NCBI RefSeq assembly: GCF_030867145.1
Contig: NC_134441.1
Location: forward strand, 9,160,992-9,224,991
Source of the DNA: Opisthocomus hoazin
Taxonomy: Eukaryota; Chordata; Aves; Opisthocomiformes; Opisthocomidae
Direction: 5' to 3'
Length of the DNA stretch: 64,000 bases
The translations under genes were made by a program, and so were the position numbers. The stretch's first letter is position 1, and each line of letters begins with the position of its first letter. This document shows, one piece after another, positions 12,010 to 24,674 of this stretch. The notes beneath the pieces were generated by a model. The model worked only from the letters and a program-made list of their open reading frames with translations. It searched no databases and was not told where the DNA came from.

Positions 12010-14619
12010 TCACAAAAAGATGCATAAATCATCTCCGAGCCTCCCCGGAGCGTGGTCCGTGCTGCCAGGCTGCAGACACCCGGACACCCGGGGGCTGCTG
12101 CCGCCCTGCCCCAGGGTCGGTGCTGGGGCTGCGCCGCAGCAGGAGCCGACGAGGGGGAGCAGCCGGCGAGCGGCTCCCGCGCAGCCTTTCTCTGCAATTA
12201 CAATCAGGACGCCACACTTATTTTTGGATGAGCAGGACCTACTTTTTCCTGTGGCTCCCTAATAACGTACAAAACAGGAGGAAGCGAGTCGAGCTGAATC
12301 CCATGCCTGCAGCTCGTAGCCTCTGGTACTTTGCATAATCAGGGCCTGTCACTCCCCATCAGCTTCAGCTCAGAAACCCGAGAGGCAAAGCCATGTAAGG
12401 TGGCAACAAGCTCAAAAGAAGCCTTCAGAGAACAAATCTGTCCATCACCGATGGGGGATTATTTTAATACTGGATTCCTTGATAAAAGCCTGCATGCTGG
12501 CCTAGCTGGCTAAGCTAAAGCACCTCTTACCAAAACCAGCTTCAGCCTCAACAGCACCAACCCCACATCAGTTTAAAGCTCCCTGCCCAGCAAAGGTTAA
12601 CAAAGTCAGCGACAGCAGAACAGAGATGCTCCTGGTTACCCTCGCTGCCACCTGAGTGCCCGTGAGCAGACTGAGCTCCTCTCCCCTCCCCGGGACAGTC
12701 CTTCGTCCGTCCCGACACATCCGATATTTGCCAGCCAGAGCTGCCTCACCGAGTGCCACCCGGTGAGGATTTGTAGGAGTCCAGGTCTCCTCGAGGCAGC
12801 CAAGCAGTGCTGGCCAGGAACCCTCCCTGCTTGTAATGATTGATGGACTCTGCTTCCTTCAGCTACAGCTCCCCTGCTACAGCAGAGCTTTCTGTAATCA
12901 ATGAAATGATTTAGAAACAAGACACCAGGAATGCAAATCCTTTGTATCTAAGTCCCCCAGTTAGCACAGAGCAGCTAAACCCCTGGCCTAATTTAGCTGC
13001 ACATCCAAACTCCACATCCTCTAAAGGGTATCAGCAGATTTCATTAAACTTCTTCATATTATCATGTAATCTGTCAATTAGCTTTGTGTGCAACAGCAAA
13101 CAACAAGGAGCTTTATCTTAAGTAAAACATAAAACATTTACATCCCTCTTACAGCCTCTTCTTTTCCTTTGCCCACCCTTGATTTAAAAAAAAGAAAAAA
13201 ACAACCCTTCTTTTGTTTGCATTCGTTCTCTTCTAAGCAGCAGGAGCATCTCCCATGCTCATGCAGATGGAGCAGATGCATGCTGGACTTCTACGCTTTA
13301 TCGCAGACCTGCCTTGTATTTGGGAGCATTTCAGCAAGCCACTCGGGTAATTCATGCTTCATTTTCCCCTCTGGAAAAAAACCCAAAACGCTGTTCTGTC
13401 CCTTACCACAGATGAGCAGTGAGAAATTGTTCATCAATGCCCATTGTAGTGCTCCAGCTCCACGTGTGAAAGGGTCTCCAGAAATGCAAATTATCCTATT
13501 TTCATCGGTGAGAAGTTAAACTGCCGTTGCAGAATGGCCGGAGTGGGACATGCTCCAGGCTGGGCACTGGCTGCTGCTTTCAGAGACCGGCTCTGGCTCC
13601 AGGGTTTGGCAAGGTTTCCCTCTCTCTGCATAGTCTGGGGACTCCTATTCCTAGCGTGTTTATTAGGTGTCCCCTGTGGTGCCAAGAAGCAGCAGAAAGG
13701 CACTAAAACAAGTTCATGTGTTTCATACAATATCAGCTTTTAAAGTGGGGTTTGTAAGTTATCCTTCAGGCATGGTCATCAACCTTCCTTTCTGGCTAGA
13801 GAGGAAAAAAGGCTCAAAAATGCAGATCCAAAACTTCCAAAAAGGTGCAAGCTTCTCCAAAAAAGCAGACTGAAGAGACGTCTCCACTATGCTACCTACC
13901 AGGCAAAGAGGTCAAGACCTGGCGGTACAGGATTTCCAGAAACAGGAAAGCATCCATCGAGTACCGCCAAATTCCCAAAGTAAAGCACCACCTAGCACAA
14001 CCAGAGCCAGATGAGAAACAAACAGTCATTACAGCACGACTTCTTGCTGAGAAGACTGAATGTAATGGGGTTCACCTCGATCTGCATCAACCGGCAGAGA
14101 TGATACGAAACAGCCCCATGCCCTCCTCAGCGCAAACAGCAACAGAGCTCGCTCGGAAACCGTAACAGAGCTCGGTAATTTGAAAAAGCCCGAAACCGCC
14201 TGCACTGCAGAAAGAGGCTGTGAAACTCCTGAAGAGTTTCATAAATACGAATTAGCAAAGACGACTACAGACGGCACCGAGAACTCGGCTCCTTTCTGCT
14301 TTGCAAAGCCATTTCTTGCCCGGTGTCAGGGCTGTGCACTGCAAAGCAGCTCCTCGCATCCCTCCGCCTTCACGCCCCGTCCCCGCACCCAAGGGTCCCC
14401 CACGGACCCCCAGCCTGTGCCGGGGGCAGGCAGCACCCCGGGAGCGCACGAGGACAGCACCCCAGAGCGCGGGGGGCTCAGCCAGCACCTCGTCACATCA
14501 GCACGGCACGCAGACATCACAGTAAAAAAGTCTGACAAGTAAAGGGAGAAAATAACAGGCCCCCACCCTCTGCGTGGCTCCCGTCCCTGCCAGACTCCCG
14601 TGAACTACAGCCGTGTGCT

Positions 14620-14815
14620 TGAAAATTAGACAGATTAATTATTGCTGCAATTAGTAGTATCATGAAGCATCTCTGGTGGCAGGAAATAATATTGTCATAA
14701 ACTTGCATAATCGCTCAGTATTTTCAAATGAGCAGTTGGATCCACAGTTATCATCTTGAGGCTTTCACCAGTGACATTGTAGAGTGGAAAACACAAAATT
14801 GATTAATCAGATTTC
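14620..14815. promoter_or_regulatory. AT-rich candidate enhancer-like element with homeodomain sites
   Basis: About 195 bp of AT-rich sequence with several TAAT/ATTA cores (14635-14660) and the perfect 10-bp palindrome TGATTAATCA at 14800-14809, which matches the PBX-HOX composite TGATTAAT on both strands. The same 10-mer recurs at 23187-23196. The block is sharply bounded by GC-rich DNA on both sides, as many conserved non-coding elements are. It has no coding potential. Confidence 0.3.
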
Positions 14816-16849
14816 ATTTCTCTGCCACATGCTGTCGCTGAAGCCAAGACTCTGGGCGGTAAGCGCAACATGAACGACGCCAGCGTCCCGTGACGCACGG
14901 TCACAGCGGAGAGCAGGTGAAACGCTCCCGGGAACACGAGCGCCACGCGGAGCCTGGCACGACCCCAGCGTGGCTGCGGCCGCCCCCTCCCACGCACCCA
15001 GCACGGGCACGGGAGCAGCCCGGGCTCCGAGGAGCCACGTCGGATCTGCGGCCACCTCCGCTGCAAGACCCCGCCGCCGAGCCTGCTCGGCCGGCCAACA
15101 CGCCAGGTACACCCGCATGCACACACGGACGTTTCCACTCATTTTTTTGCATGGTGGGAAGGAAAAAATCCCGCGAGCTGTTCCAGCCTCCCGCTTGCTC
15201 ACCAAGAGCACGTGGGCACACCCACAGACCCCAGAGCGTTTCAAGGCACGGGTGCGATGGGCAGCACCTCCATGCTGCCATCTGGGCCAAAGCCCAGGGC
15301 TTGGGCTGGCCTCACTGCACCCGCGCCATGCCAGCCCCAACACCTCCGCCGTGCACAGAGGCCACTCCAGCTTCTGCCTCTCTTACCAGTACTGCCAGCT
15401 CGCATGGGCTTATTATACTTCAAATAATAAGGGAGCTTGCACAGCATCCCATACAACAGGGGGTTTAACCGATTAATTTATGGTTTCAAAAGCAGTGGGT
15501 GTTCAATTCCATCCTGTTCCTGGGGCTTCTGACAAGCCAGTCCGGGTGCTGCAGATCCAGCACTCGGAGCTTTTCCCATTTTCTTTATGTAATTTTGAAA
15601 CCAGTGCATGCCTCACATTCACAGCTAGCTGCTGGGTGTCATGTCTGTGGCTGTATCCTTCAAGACAGCTTTAAATACCAATGTTTCACTTTGCCACCAA
15701 GTCCACCCACTGTTTTTCAGCAGCTGGATCAAATTTAGGAGCAGTTTTAAGTCCACAGTGCAGTTCCCTGCGTCTCCGAGCACTGATATCACTTTCTGAC
15801 AGCCACACACGCAGCTCCCTCACATCCAGCTCAGGGGCAGCCAGGGCCTTGCTCGGGTACCCTGTGTGACACGCACACAAGTGATAGGTATGTGATGTCT
15901 AAGCACATAGATCAAAGAGGAAGACAGGCGACACCTCTATGGCCTCAAGCGCAGAGGCTGACACACCAGAAAGATTGATTTATACTGTCCTGCCTCAAGG
16001 ATTTGTTTCACCAAGAAACACATATTGGCAAGAAGCAGGTCCAAGCTTAACTACATCTTCTACCCCATTTCCCCTTTTACAAGACAAAATAAACACATTT
16101 CTGCTTTGGAATTAAGAGGAGCGATATTATTCTCCCCTATCGCTTTCCAAATGAAGCTCCCGAAAGCCCTTTTTGAAGCTTCCTGGTTGCATTCCCAGAC
16201 CCGCTCCCCCCCGGGCTCTAGAGAAATGGATTATATGAGCCCTTTGAAGTGCTGCTGCTTGTGAGCTGCTCTGGGACGAGCTCGACTCGGTTGTGTCCTG
16301 GAAGGAACACAGCAACCACCGCTCACCTGCAATTTCCCTCTCACCCCGCAGAAGCTGAGGGGCGATGGGGCTGAGTCAATGCGTGCTCCTGGGTGGGACA
16401 CGCACTCCTCCACAGCAGCCCTCACCACCCACTGTGCACCCACCAGCTCCCTCCGAAAGCGATGCCCATTTCGAGAGCAAGCCCCTCGCACCCATCTCAA
16501 GCTCTCTCCCTCCTGCCCCATCTCCTGCTCGGGACGAGGGCAGCACCCTGCCAGCCACCCCGTCCGCCTGCGACGCTGCGGTGGTGCACGGCCCGCGACC
16601 CCCTGCCTGGGCACCTGCAGGGACCGACCCTGCCTTCCCCACAGGCCAACGGACCCTCGACTGGCCATCAACAGATCTGCACAGTCTCGCAAAAATTCCC
16701 AGGACCAAAGCTCGCACACACGGGCAAAACGCTGTCATGGGACAGACGCCGTGCGGCAGGCGTGGATCCCCGCGCACGGAGAGTGCGACAGCCAGCACAG
16801 GCTAAGCCACCCGTGTCCCCCGCCAGCACAGTGAAGGTCTAAAAGCTGT

Positions 16850-17095
16850 CAAGCACTGTACAATAGGCAAGTTCTAATATCGAGAATATTCATCTCCAGC
16901 CACTTCTAGTTAATGGAACAAAGCAAACTGTTGAGAAAAATGGGAACATTACAGTAAAAACAACAACAAATTAAACTCTAATGCAATTAGAGAGCAATTA
17001 GGGATCTATCCTCTGGGAGCATTTTGGAACTCTGGGTCTTTCTCAAAATCTGATCTCTCTACAACTTTCTTTCTTTCTAATTAATAAATGAAGAA
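16850..17095. promoter_or_regulatory. AT-rich candidate conserved non-coding element
   Basis: An AT-rich block between GC-rich stretches, with two spaced GCAATTAG words (about 16983 and 16994), several AATTAA-type words and no open frame of note. It resembles conserved non-coding DNA in composition only. Confidence 0.2.
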
Positions 17096-20000
17096 GCGAA
17101 TGGCATGGCTCCCCCCCAGCCCCCTGCAAAATGCCATCTCCCTGCTCCGCAGGAGCAGAAGGTGGTGGCAGGTCGAAGCGTTCACACCTCCGTGCTGAGG
17201 AGAAGTGCAGCTGTCAGCAGAAGGAGGCGCAAAGGCAGGGAGAACAGAAACCGCCGCCCGTGTCTGTTTACAAGGTGACCAGAAACACAAGGACCCAAAC
17301 GCCCTTGTGCAAGAGCCAGGCTGAGCAGGCACGGGCAGACAGTGGAGCATGAGCGACCCTATAAACCCCTTTGCTTTCCTCAACACAGCTCCCACAAAAG
17401 CCACAGCCCAGAAAAACATGTATTTAATTCCTCTCGACTTCTTAAACTTGCCCAGGTACATGCCCGTAGATAAGCACCCACAAAACCAAACGGCTCAAGC
17501 AGGCTGCAGGCAGGAGCAGGATGCCCCACAAAACCAAGGGGCAAGGAAGCAGCACCCCGTTAAGCCAGCGTCTCTCCACTCTCGCCCACGAGCTGCCCGA
17601 AGGTCACAGCTGCAAAACCGACACAGCAAAGCCCGGCCCTGTTAAACCTTCCTTCGGTGGATGCAACCACAGCAGAAGCTCTCTGCAGAGGAGGCGACGG
17701 CATGGCACGGAGGAACGCTCCTGAAGCTGCTGCTGTTCCTGGGGCAGCCCCGCCGGCACTACGCAAGTCCTGTACTTCTCAGCAAGGGGTGTTTGTCACC
17801 TTTGTAAGGAATAATAAAGCTTCCATAAGTCCTGCTACCTGGCCACCTCTGCGGTCCGGGGAGGAAGGCACCTGGCAAGGGAGGGAGCTGGGAGCCTCGA
17901 CCTTCATCCGTTCCTGTACCCAAACCCGCCCTTGGGAACACCAGCGGCCCCATTTTGGCCTAGAAATTGGCCCAGTTCTGATCTCTCAAACCAGGTCTGG
18001 ATCTCAAGTCACACCTCTTTCCTTGGGAGCTTAACCCAGATAAAGCGAGACCCCCCAGCTCTGACAGCGCCCGGATCAGCCAGGACCAGCCCCAGCTTTG
18101 CCTGGCCGTCTCAGGCCCTGCAGCAATTTCCGAGGGGCTTCGGGGAGCCCTCCCAACTCTGAAGAACACCTTGCAATGAAAAACGGTCCGATTAGAGACT
18201 CACGGGTCTGAAAAAGATGCTGACTTTTGGTCAAAAGTTGCTTCTTGCAAAGCAATAATTCCCAAAAAATCCTCCCCACTATCATCAGCTACCCGATGTG
18301 AGGGAGGAGGGCTGTTTGTTGGTGGGTTTGGGGATTTTTCCTCCCCTCAACAGCAAAACCCCTGCAGGGAGGGGTGGTAAGTCCATAGCTGGACCAGACC
18401 GGCCACCAGGCTTCCAGGGTAAATCTCTGGGCATGAAGAGGAGGAGCTGGGCGGTGCGATGCCGTACACCGAGCCACAAAGCTGCCCAGAGAGAGAAAGC
18501 TGGGCTGCTCACCGGGAGCAAGGTGCTCAGTCAGCAAGGATCAACCGGGTGCACCAATTCCTTTGCAAACTGGAAGCAGCAAATAAACCAGATCCAGGCA
18601 AACAACAGCAAAACATCTCCACACGCAGATAACCCCTCCCAAGCAGGGTCAGTCGGCCACGCTGCGAATAGCTGGGGAGAGCCATCCGGGGTGCAGCGTG
18701 TGCTCTACAGCACACCTGGGAAAGGGGAAACACAGCCGCACTCCACCTGGCCCGGGCTTCTCAGCACAGGAGAGGGCAGAGCAGGGCAGCAGCGCCCGAG
18801 GGAGCAAGGCTGGACGCACTGTGCGATTCGGAGCCAAGGGAAGCGACTTCGGAAACGTGCAGATGCCAGCTGGCCAGGTACACAGACAGCAACACGGTGC
18901 AAACCGCTACGCAGGGACAGGGATTAATTATTTGGAGTGACTCAGAAGTGACTAAGAATGATCAGATAAAACCAACTGGGGGGGGTCAATCCGAATTTTG
19001 GAACAGTCCCACACCAGGACGTGGGCAGAAGGCAGGACCACCCAGCGAGAGGGACACAGGAGGTGCGGGAGCAGCAGGCACGGGGGTTCGGAGGTTTACA
19101 ATCGCTATTCTACATCTAATAGAGGATTCCTGCCCTCCTGCTTCTGACCAAATCGGGGGCAAAGACCTGTTTTCACTCGAGACAGCTCCTGTACTGCCCC
19201 TTCCTACAGCAGATGAGTCACTGTCTGGCAACCTTTATCAAAATACCTCTTACAAAATTGTTCACCGAGCCCCCGCCATTCACCGCCCCGCAGCACAGCG
19301 CCAGGAGAAGTGGCGGGAGATGCTCCAGGTCACCGTCCCCTTCCCGCGGAACAACCAGAGCCCCGACGCGGAAACTCCTCTGCCCCGCACCCCCCTTCCC
19401 CGCCGCTGCTCCCGGCAGCGTCCCCCGGCTCCCCGCTCGCCTCCTGCGGCCCGGGGCCGGCTGCCTGGGCTCTGCGGACGGACGGTCCGTGTCAGGCGAG
19501 CGCCAGCAACCGAGCCCCAGCGCGCAGCAGCCGAGTGGCGATTCCCAGCTGCCTCCTCCAGGCTCCGCACGCCTTGCTCCCGCCAGCGCTGCGGGCTCGG
19601 GTCAGTCCAACGCCGGCGCGAGGCAGGCGCGGGGCAGCAACCCCCGCACGCTCAACGCCAGGAACCGGGCGAGCGCTGCCCGGGCCCAGCACCGCTGCCG
19701 CCAGCGACCCGGGCAGCCGCGGGGTCAGCGAGCGGGGCTCCCTCCCGCAGCCCGACCCCGCGGTCGCCTCTCCCGCGCCCCACCAGGGACGGCTTCCACC
19801 GGGGCTCCGGGACCGAGGGACGGCCCCGACCAGCCCACGCAGACGCACGGACCGGTCCCCGGGGGCGGCAGCCCCCGCCCCGGGGCTCCCGCAGGGTGCG
19901 GGACCGGGACTTCTCCCAACTTCCCCAACTCTCCCGCACCTGCGGATCCCGCGCGCGCGTCCCGCAGCGCAAGCGGCTCCCGCTCCCACGCGGGGCTGAG

Positions 20001-20283
20001 GGCGCACCCGCACGGAGCCCGCTCCGCACGAGCGTTCCCGCGGACCGTCCCCCGGGGGATGGCTGCACCGGGGGGGCCTGACCGGCGCGGCCACCGGCTG
20101 GCAGGCGGGCGCCGCATCCGGGGCGAGCTCCACCGGGAGAGCACCGCACGCCCCCGGCGCGGCGCTCGCCGGCACCCCGAGCTCCGCTGCGAGCCCCGAC
20201 CCCGCCGCCAGCCTGACCGCCGCCGCCCCGGCTCCCGGCCAACTTCCCGCCAACTCCGCGCGCCCCCCGCGCGCGGCCGGTAC

Positions 20284-20380
20284 CTCCGCGCCGGACGGCG
20301 GGCTGCGCGCGGCTCCAGCGGGGCGGCGCGCACGGGGCTGCGGGCGCGGCTCTGCCTCTCCCCGGCCAGCCCGGCCCGCG
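20284..20380 (-). other. ZMAT4: Candidate non-coding exon 1 of ZMAT4
   Basis: On the minus strand a start about 60-100 bp below the CCAAT box would give a short GC-rich exon ending at 20284 (GGAG, then GTACCG). This donor is only moderate because position +5 is not G. A second minus donor candidate, CCGCAG then GTGCGG, ends at 19940. The upper boundary given is a guess. Island B has better donors, so this exon is a proposal to test. Confidence 0.25.
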
Positions 20381-20499
20381 GCGCGCGGAGGCGGCGCGCG
20401 ATGCTCCGCCGCGGCACGGCTCCGCCCCGCCAGCTGCCATTGGCCCCGCCGCGCCCTGAGGGGCGGCGCTGCGCCCGGCCCCGCCCCCTGCACCCCGCC

Positions 20500-20708
20500 G
20501 CCGAGGGGTACGTGGGAGCGACCGCCGGGAGCGGGACCAGCCCCGGGGCGGCGGGAGGCGGGAGCCGACGCGGGGCGCAGAGCAGGAGCGGCCCTCCCGA
20601 AGCAGCGGGCAGGGCGGAGCAGACGCCCAAGGGAGCGGGGCGGGCTCGTCTTCAGCCAAGCGCAGCCGCGGCCTCCCCCGGGCAGCGCTGGCTGGGGCGC
20701 GGACGCCG
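20500..20708 (+). other. Candidate divergent first exon on plus strand
   Basis: On the plus strand the island ends with a usable donor, GGACGCCG followed by GTGAGCAAG, at 20708/20709. GC boxes lie upstream at about 20450-20490. Divergent non-coding transcripts from CpG island promoters are common in vertebrates. No plus-strand gene is otherwise visible here, and the exon start is arbitrary. Confidence 0.15.
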
Positions 20709-23179
20709 GTGAGCAAGGGCCCAAGGCCAGGGCAGGGCAATAAGCAGGGGACGGAGGAATCGGGGGACGCGGAGCCCCGCAAACCTTACGCGACGAGGGG
20801 ACGATCCCTCGTGCAGCACCACGCACGCATGCCCAGGAGTCTGTAACGCACAGCCAGGCTTCAACCAAACCAACCTCCCCACTCCGGAATCCCGGGGCAG
20901 CTGAATGCGGACAGAGTGGACTGTCCTCATTTTCTGTGCACAGTATCCTCCAGGCAAAGCCACGCCAGAGTTCAGACTGACAACCCTGAAAATCAGGGTG
21001 TTGACAAGCTCAGTCCCATACGCCTTCCCTCTGCCAGCACAAGGCTTCCGAGGCAATGTCATCCTCCCACGGCCCTTTTCTGCCTATACCGAAATAAGGA
21101 GGGCGAGGACCATGTTGGTACCGCGGAGGGTTTCTGTCCCAGCTCCGCTGAGTTGGCAGGCACCTCATTTGCCAGCACATGAGCCTTCCTACTTGCAGGT
21201 TGGGTAAGAAACCAGGACGCGATGGACCAGAGGTTGTGCTCCGAACCTCACCAGGCGAGGCGGCACTTCCAGCCTGTGATGCTCATGCAAACGACAAGGA
21301 TAAAGCAGTTAATCTGGCTCTGCTCCGCCTCCCTCTGTTCCCATAACGTCTCTCAGCGGGGATGAGGGTGCTGGGTCTCTGCAGGGGAGGGGAGATGGCT
21401 CAGAGGTCTTTGCAGCTCAAGGCAACAGGGGGCTGCGCTCTAGAGGAACTGGGGGATACTCGTTCTGCATGCTGTGGAAAGGCTCCTTTACGCCTTCACT
21501 TCCAAAGCCAGGCAAGACCAAGCGTGCTTCATTCCCCTGCTGAACATCTGGCTAATCAAAGCGGTTACAGGCCTCCCCCTTCTCTCGCAAAAGAGCTCTG
21601 CCGCCTAGGTATCACCTCTGCCAGAGCCTGATAAAAATGCTGTGTCTTAAGCAACGCGCCTTGTTGGAAAGCGCATGCAGAGTAACAGCAAAAGCTGACT
21701 GGTACCCAGGGTGACAGGTCTCCAGGAACCTGCAGGTCAGCTATGGCTGGTGGTCCCTGAGGGGGTGTCTCTGGGGTACCTTTGAGGAGTCTGTTTAGTT
21801 TGATTTGTCTCTATTAAATATACTTTGCAGGCTGTCTGGGGCATTTTGTTTGTGCAAAGTAGCTGGCTGAGCCACACTGCTGCACTTTTGCTACCAGGTA
21901 TCTGGAGCCTCACCTAGGCGGTGAAACGGACTTTAAACCACCCTCTATCACACAAATATTAGAAAGAAGAGAAAAGACTTCACCAGCAGTTTTTCCATTT
22001 CCAGCTTAATCTGCTTGACAGCAGTTTCACAAACTATTTGAGCTGAGATGCTTCATGATCCTGTTTAGCTCTTTAGCTGTAAAAAAAAAAACTGCCAAGG
22101 AGCGTTTAAGCCATGCATCTAAACCTCCAAAATTGACACAAACACCTTAGGGCTGCCACCTGGAGCCTCAGATACTTCAGTGCTAAGGAGGGCAGATCAG
22201 ACAATATTTGGAATGATGCAGTTGCCATCCGGGGAAGAGATATTTCTTAAATCTCTTCCTCACTTTCTTTTTTTAGGATTATATAATTCCCAGGAGCATC
22301 CCATGCTCCCTTGTCATGGCAGCATCAGCACAAGAAATGTTGGAAATAACTTACAAATTAATAAACCCTTTAAAATTTTTCAAGGCTCACCGTCTCACCA
22401 TCTAGCACGCTCACCCCGTCTCTCGCAGAGCGCTGGCTGCCTCTCCTCACGTTCCCCTGTGGCTCCTAGACCCAGCGGGCACTGCGGCATGCTGCCTGCT
22501 CCCCAGCCACCAGAAAGAGACAGGAGGGTGTTGCCATTGCTGGAAGGAGCTCTGTGCCAGCCTCCAGCGGCAGCGCTGGGGGCTCTCAGCTGCCCTGCTG
22601 AGGGGCCAGACCACCCTGCTTCCCCTAGACGGGCAGCTGGGGAAAGCCCAGCCAGCCCAGGGACCCAGCTCTGCCCTCTCGGCAGCGAAATGAACCGAGA
22701 TATCCGAACCCTGCAGAAACAGGCTGTATGGCTTCCCGCCGGCCAGGAGAAAGCACGCCTGCCGTGCGGAGGCCAGGAACCCTTCCCCTCCCTGGGCTGC
22801 CAAGCCCCAAACACTCCCGAGGTCTCCCTGAGAGCCCGCCAGCATCCCGGGGCTTGGCGTGCCAGCACAGCACAGCTCTGGGGGACCAAGGCTCTACGGA
22901 CAAAAATGCCTCTGAGCAGAACTCTCTTTTGCAGAAAATAATGGTGAGAATGAGTAATTCATTACTGCCTGCCTTTGTGCCAAGCAAACAGGCTGCCCCA
23001 TGGCTCTCCCCAATAGACTTGGGCAGCCTTGGCTTTGAACAAAGTGCAGCACTGAAAAATTCAGCTTTTGCTCCACCCCAGCACTCTGCCAGGGCTCAGG
23101 AATGTGTTTGCTGGCCCTGAGCTGGGCTAACTTTGGAACAACCTGAAACACATCAAAACATTGAGCTGTAAAGCAGCAG

Positions 23180-23199
23180 CTGTGATTGATTAATCACAG
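23180..23199. promoter_or_regulatory. 20-bp inverted repeat with paired PBX-HOX-type sites
   Basis: The sequence CTGTGATTGATTAATCACAG has perfect 8-bp arms (CTGTGATT and AATCACAG) around a GATT centre. TGATTGAT on plus and TGATTAAT on minus are both classic PBX-HOX composite cores, packed back to back. The 10-mer TGATTAATCA inside it also occurs at 14800-14809. The element is seen directly; the factor assignment is inference. Confidence 0.4.
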
Positions 23200-24575
23200 T
23201 AGTGAAGCTGAAGGTTTGATCATTTTCAAAAGCTCTTTAACATCTTATTCTCCAAAGAAGGAGAGGTTACCGCAGCCACAGAACAAAGCTGAGCACAAGC
23301 CGGGGCGTTCCCTCCCGGGAGAGGCTCTGGACACGCTGTGCCACCTCAGCCGGTGCCTCTGGGAAGCCGGGGATCAAGACAGACAAGCGAAGTCGCCGCC
23401 GGCTGGGAAGGAAACAGGCTGACTGGCATCTCGGGCCGGGTCCTCCAGACGTGCAGTGCCACGGGGACACCGCTCGCCAGCACGCACGGCCTGGCCCTGC
23501 ACCGGCTGCAAGCCCTCAGTGGCCGTTTGCGTGCCCCGAGCCCAACAGACATGGCATCGCGCGAGCCAGCAAGGGCACTTCTCCCGCCGGAGCAGCCCCT
23601 CGGGCGAGGTCCAGCCCATGTCTGTCGGCAGGCACTGTCTGGGAGACCTCTTTGCTCCCATACCACAGCACTGCACGTCCTTGCTGCCGGAGGGCTGCCC
23701 GGGACCGGACCATGCGCAGACCCTGCTAAAAATACCGACCCGCACGGGCATCAGTCACTGTCCGCCTCGAGAGGGAGGCACAAACCTTCCTCGCCTGCAG
23801 GGAGATGCCGACAGCCCTGCAGGCGAGTGAATAATTGAATTTCCCATCCAACCTTCTCGCCCAGAGGAAGCTTACCTTTCCTCTCATACACGTTACAGCT
23901 ACGAAATATTGCAGATTCCTTGTATTTTTATGGCAACACTACATTTTTCCCTTCCAGAAAGAAAAAAAATCCATTTGTCTCTAATTTGATGCTGGTGGGG
24001 GGTCACATTGATTAGTTTGCCTCTTCCACCAGCCCTGCTTCCTCCCAAAGGCTGAGCTAAGCGTGTCCCGAGCAAGCACACGGCACAGTAGCCATCACCC
24101 CACAGGGCTGTTCAGCAAAATACTTTTCAACCACCAATAAGATACAGAACAGTTATCTGGTCAGTAGTTAACTGGCATGAACATGCGGGTGCCAGGGAGC
24201 CGAGCCCCGCGCAGGACGCAGCTGCGGCCCCGCACGGGTCCCACTGTACAGGCAGCCTCCAGCCCCGGGCAGCGAACAGGGCAATGCACCCACGGAATCG
24301 GGGCCCCGCCGCGCACGGGCTGCGGCAAGGACAGTTACACACCTCTGGCCAGGTACCCAGGGGCTCTGAGCTCGCGTCCTCGCTCTCGCTCTGTGCGGGC
24401 AATGGGAATGCCTCTTTCCAGGAGGATGCCTCTCCACGTCAGCGCACTCAAGACTCAAGATAGTCAACTCTCGAATGTTCTCACTTGTGTAGGCATGTCA
24501 AACATGGTCATGCCGGTCCAGCCGAAGGCATGCTTAACGAACACGTAGCATTTATATTACATTTCATGCTTCCAG

Positions 24576-24674
24576 ACCCATCTAATTACCTGGAGTCCTG
24601 CAGCAGTGCTTGCAGTGCTGAAGCAGGCTAAAGAAATGGATGACACAAAGGCAAAAGCCCCAGAGAAGGGACAG
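24576..24674 (+). other. Unrecognised exon-like segment, 99 nt
   Basis: A pyrimidine-containing acceptor-like stretch (CATTTCATGCTTCCAG) precedes 99 nt that stay open in one frame for exactly 33 codons and end at CAG followed by GTACGG. The translation has a Lys/Glu/Asp-rich end (KQAKEMDDTKAKAPEKGQ) and matches nothing I know. With no partner exons it is weakly supported and could be chance. Confidence 0.12.

Larger units (their letters stand above)
2603..20283 (-). other. ZMAT4: Probable ZMAT4 first intron
   Basis: The coding exon starts right at its acceptor, so a non-coding exon 1 must lie at higher coordinates. The nearest strong CpG island is at about 19.3-20.7 kb, which makes this a first intron of about 17.7 kb; if the 32.6-33.3 kb island is used instead, the intron is about 30 kb. 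GC-rich patches (about 4.4-5.3, 8.1-8.9, 9.6-9.9 and 14.9-15.1 kb) alternate with AT-rich ones (about 2.9-4.2, 5.5-6.1, 9.2-9.45 and 12.9-13.2 kb). I find no further coding exon and no recognisable transposon. Sites of note are listed separately. Confidence 0.5.
19260..20720. promoter_or_regulatory. Strong CpG island A, candidate ZMAT4 promoter
   Basis: The densest CpG stretch of the window, about 1.4 kb. GC boxes include CCGCCCCGCC near 20422 and CCCCGCCCCCT near 20480. A CCAAT box in minus orientation (ATTGG on plus, 20439-20443) sits where it would serve a minus-strand start near 20.35-20.40 kb. A candidate minus donor follows at 20284, and a candidate plus donor (CCG then GTGAGC) lies at 20708, so the island could fire both ways. 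The long frames here (499 codons on plus, 458 and 376 on minus) are Arg/Pro/Ala/Gly-rich and are explained by stop-poor composition. The CpG island call is firm; which gene it serves is inference. Confidence 0.8.

Noticed and set aside
19213..20868. Open frames of 499, 458, 394, 376 and 301 codons across CpG island A
   Set aside because: They overlap on both strands, are Arg/Pro/Ala/Gly-rich and match no family; GC-rich DNA simply lacks stop codons.
24488..24510. p53-like half-sites around GGCATGTC and AAACATGGTC
   Set aside because: Each half has a mismatch and they overlap by a base, which breaks the usual 10+10 layout.
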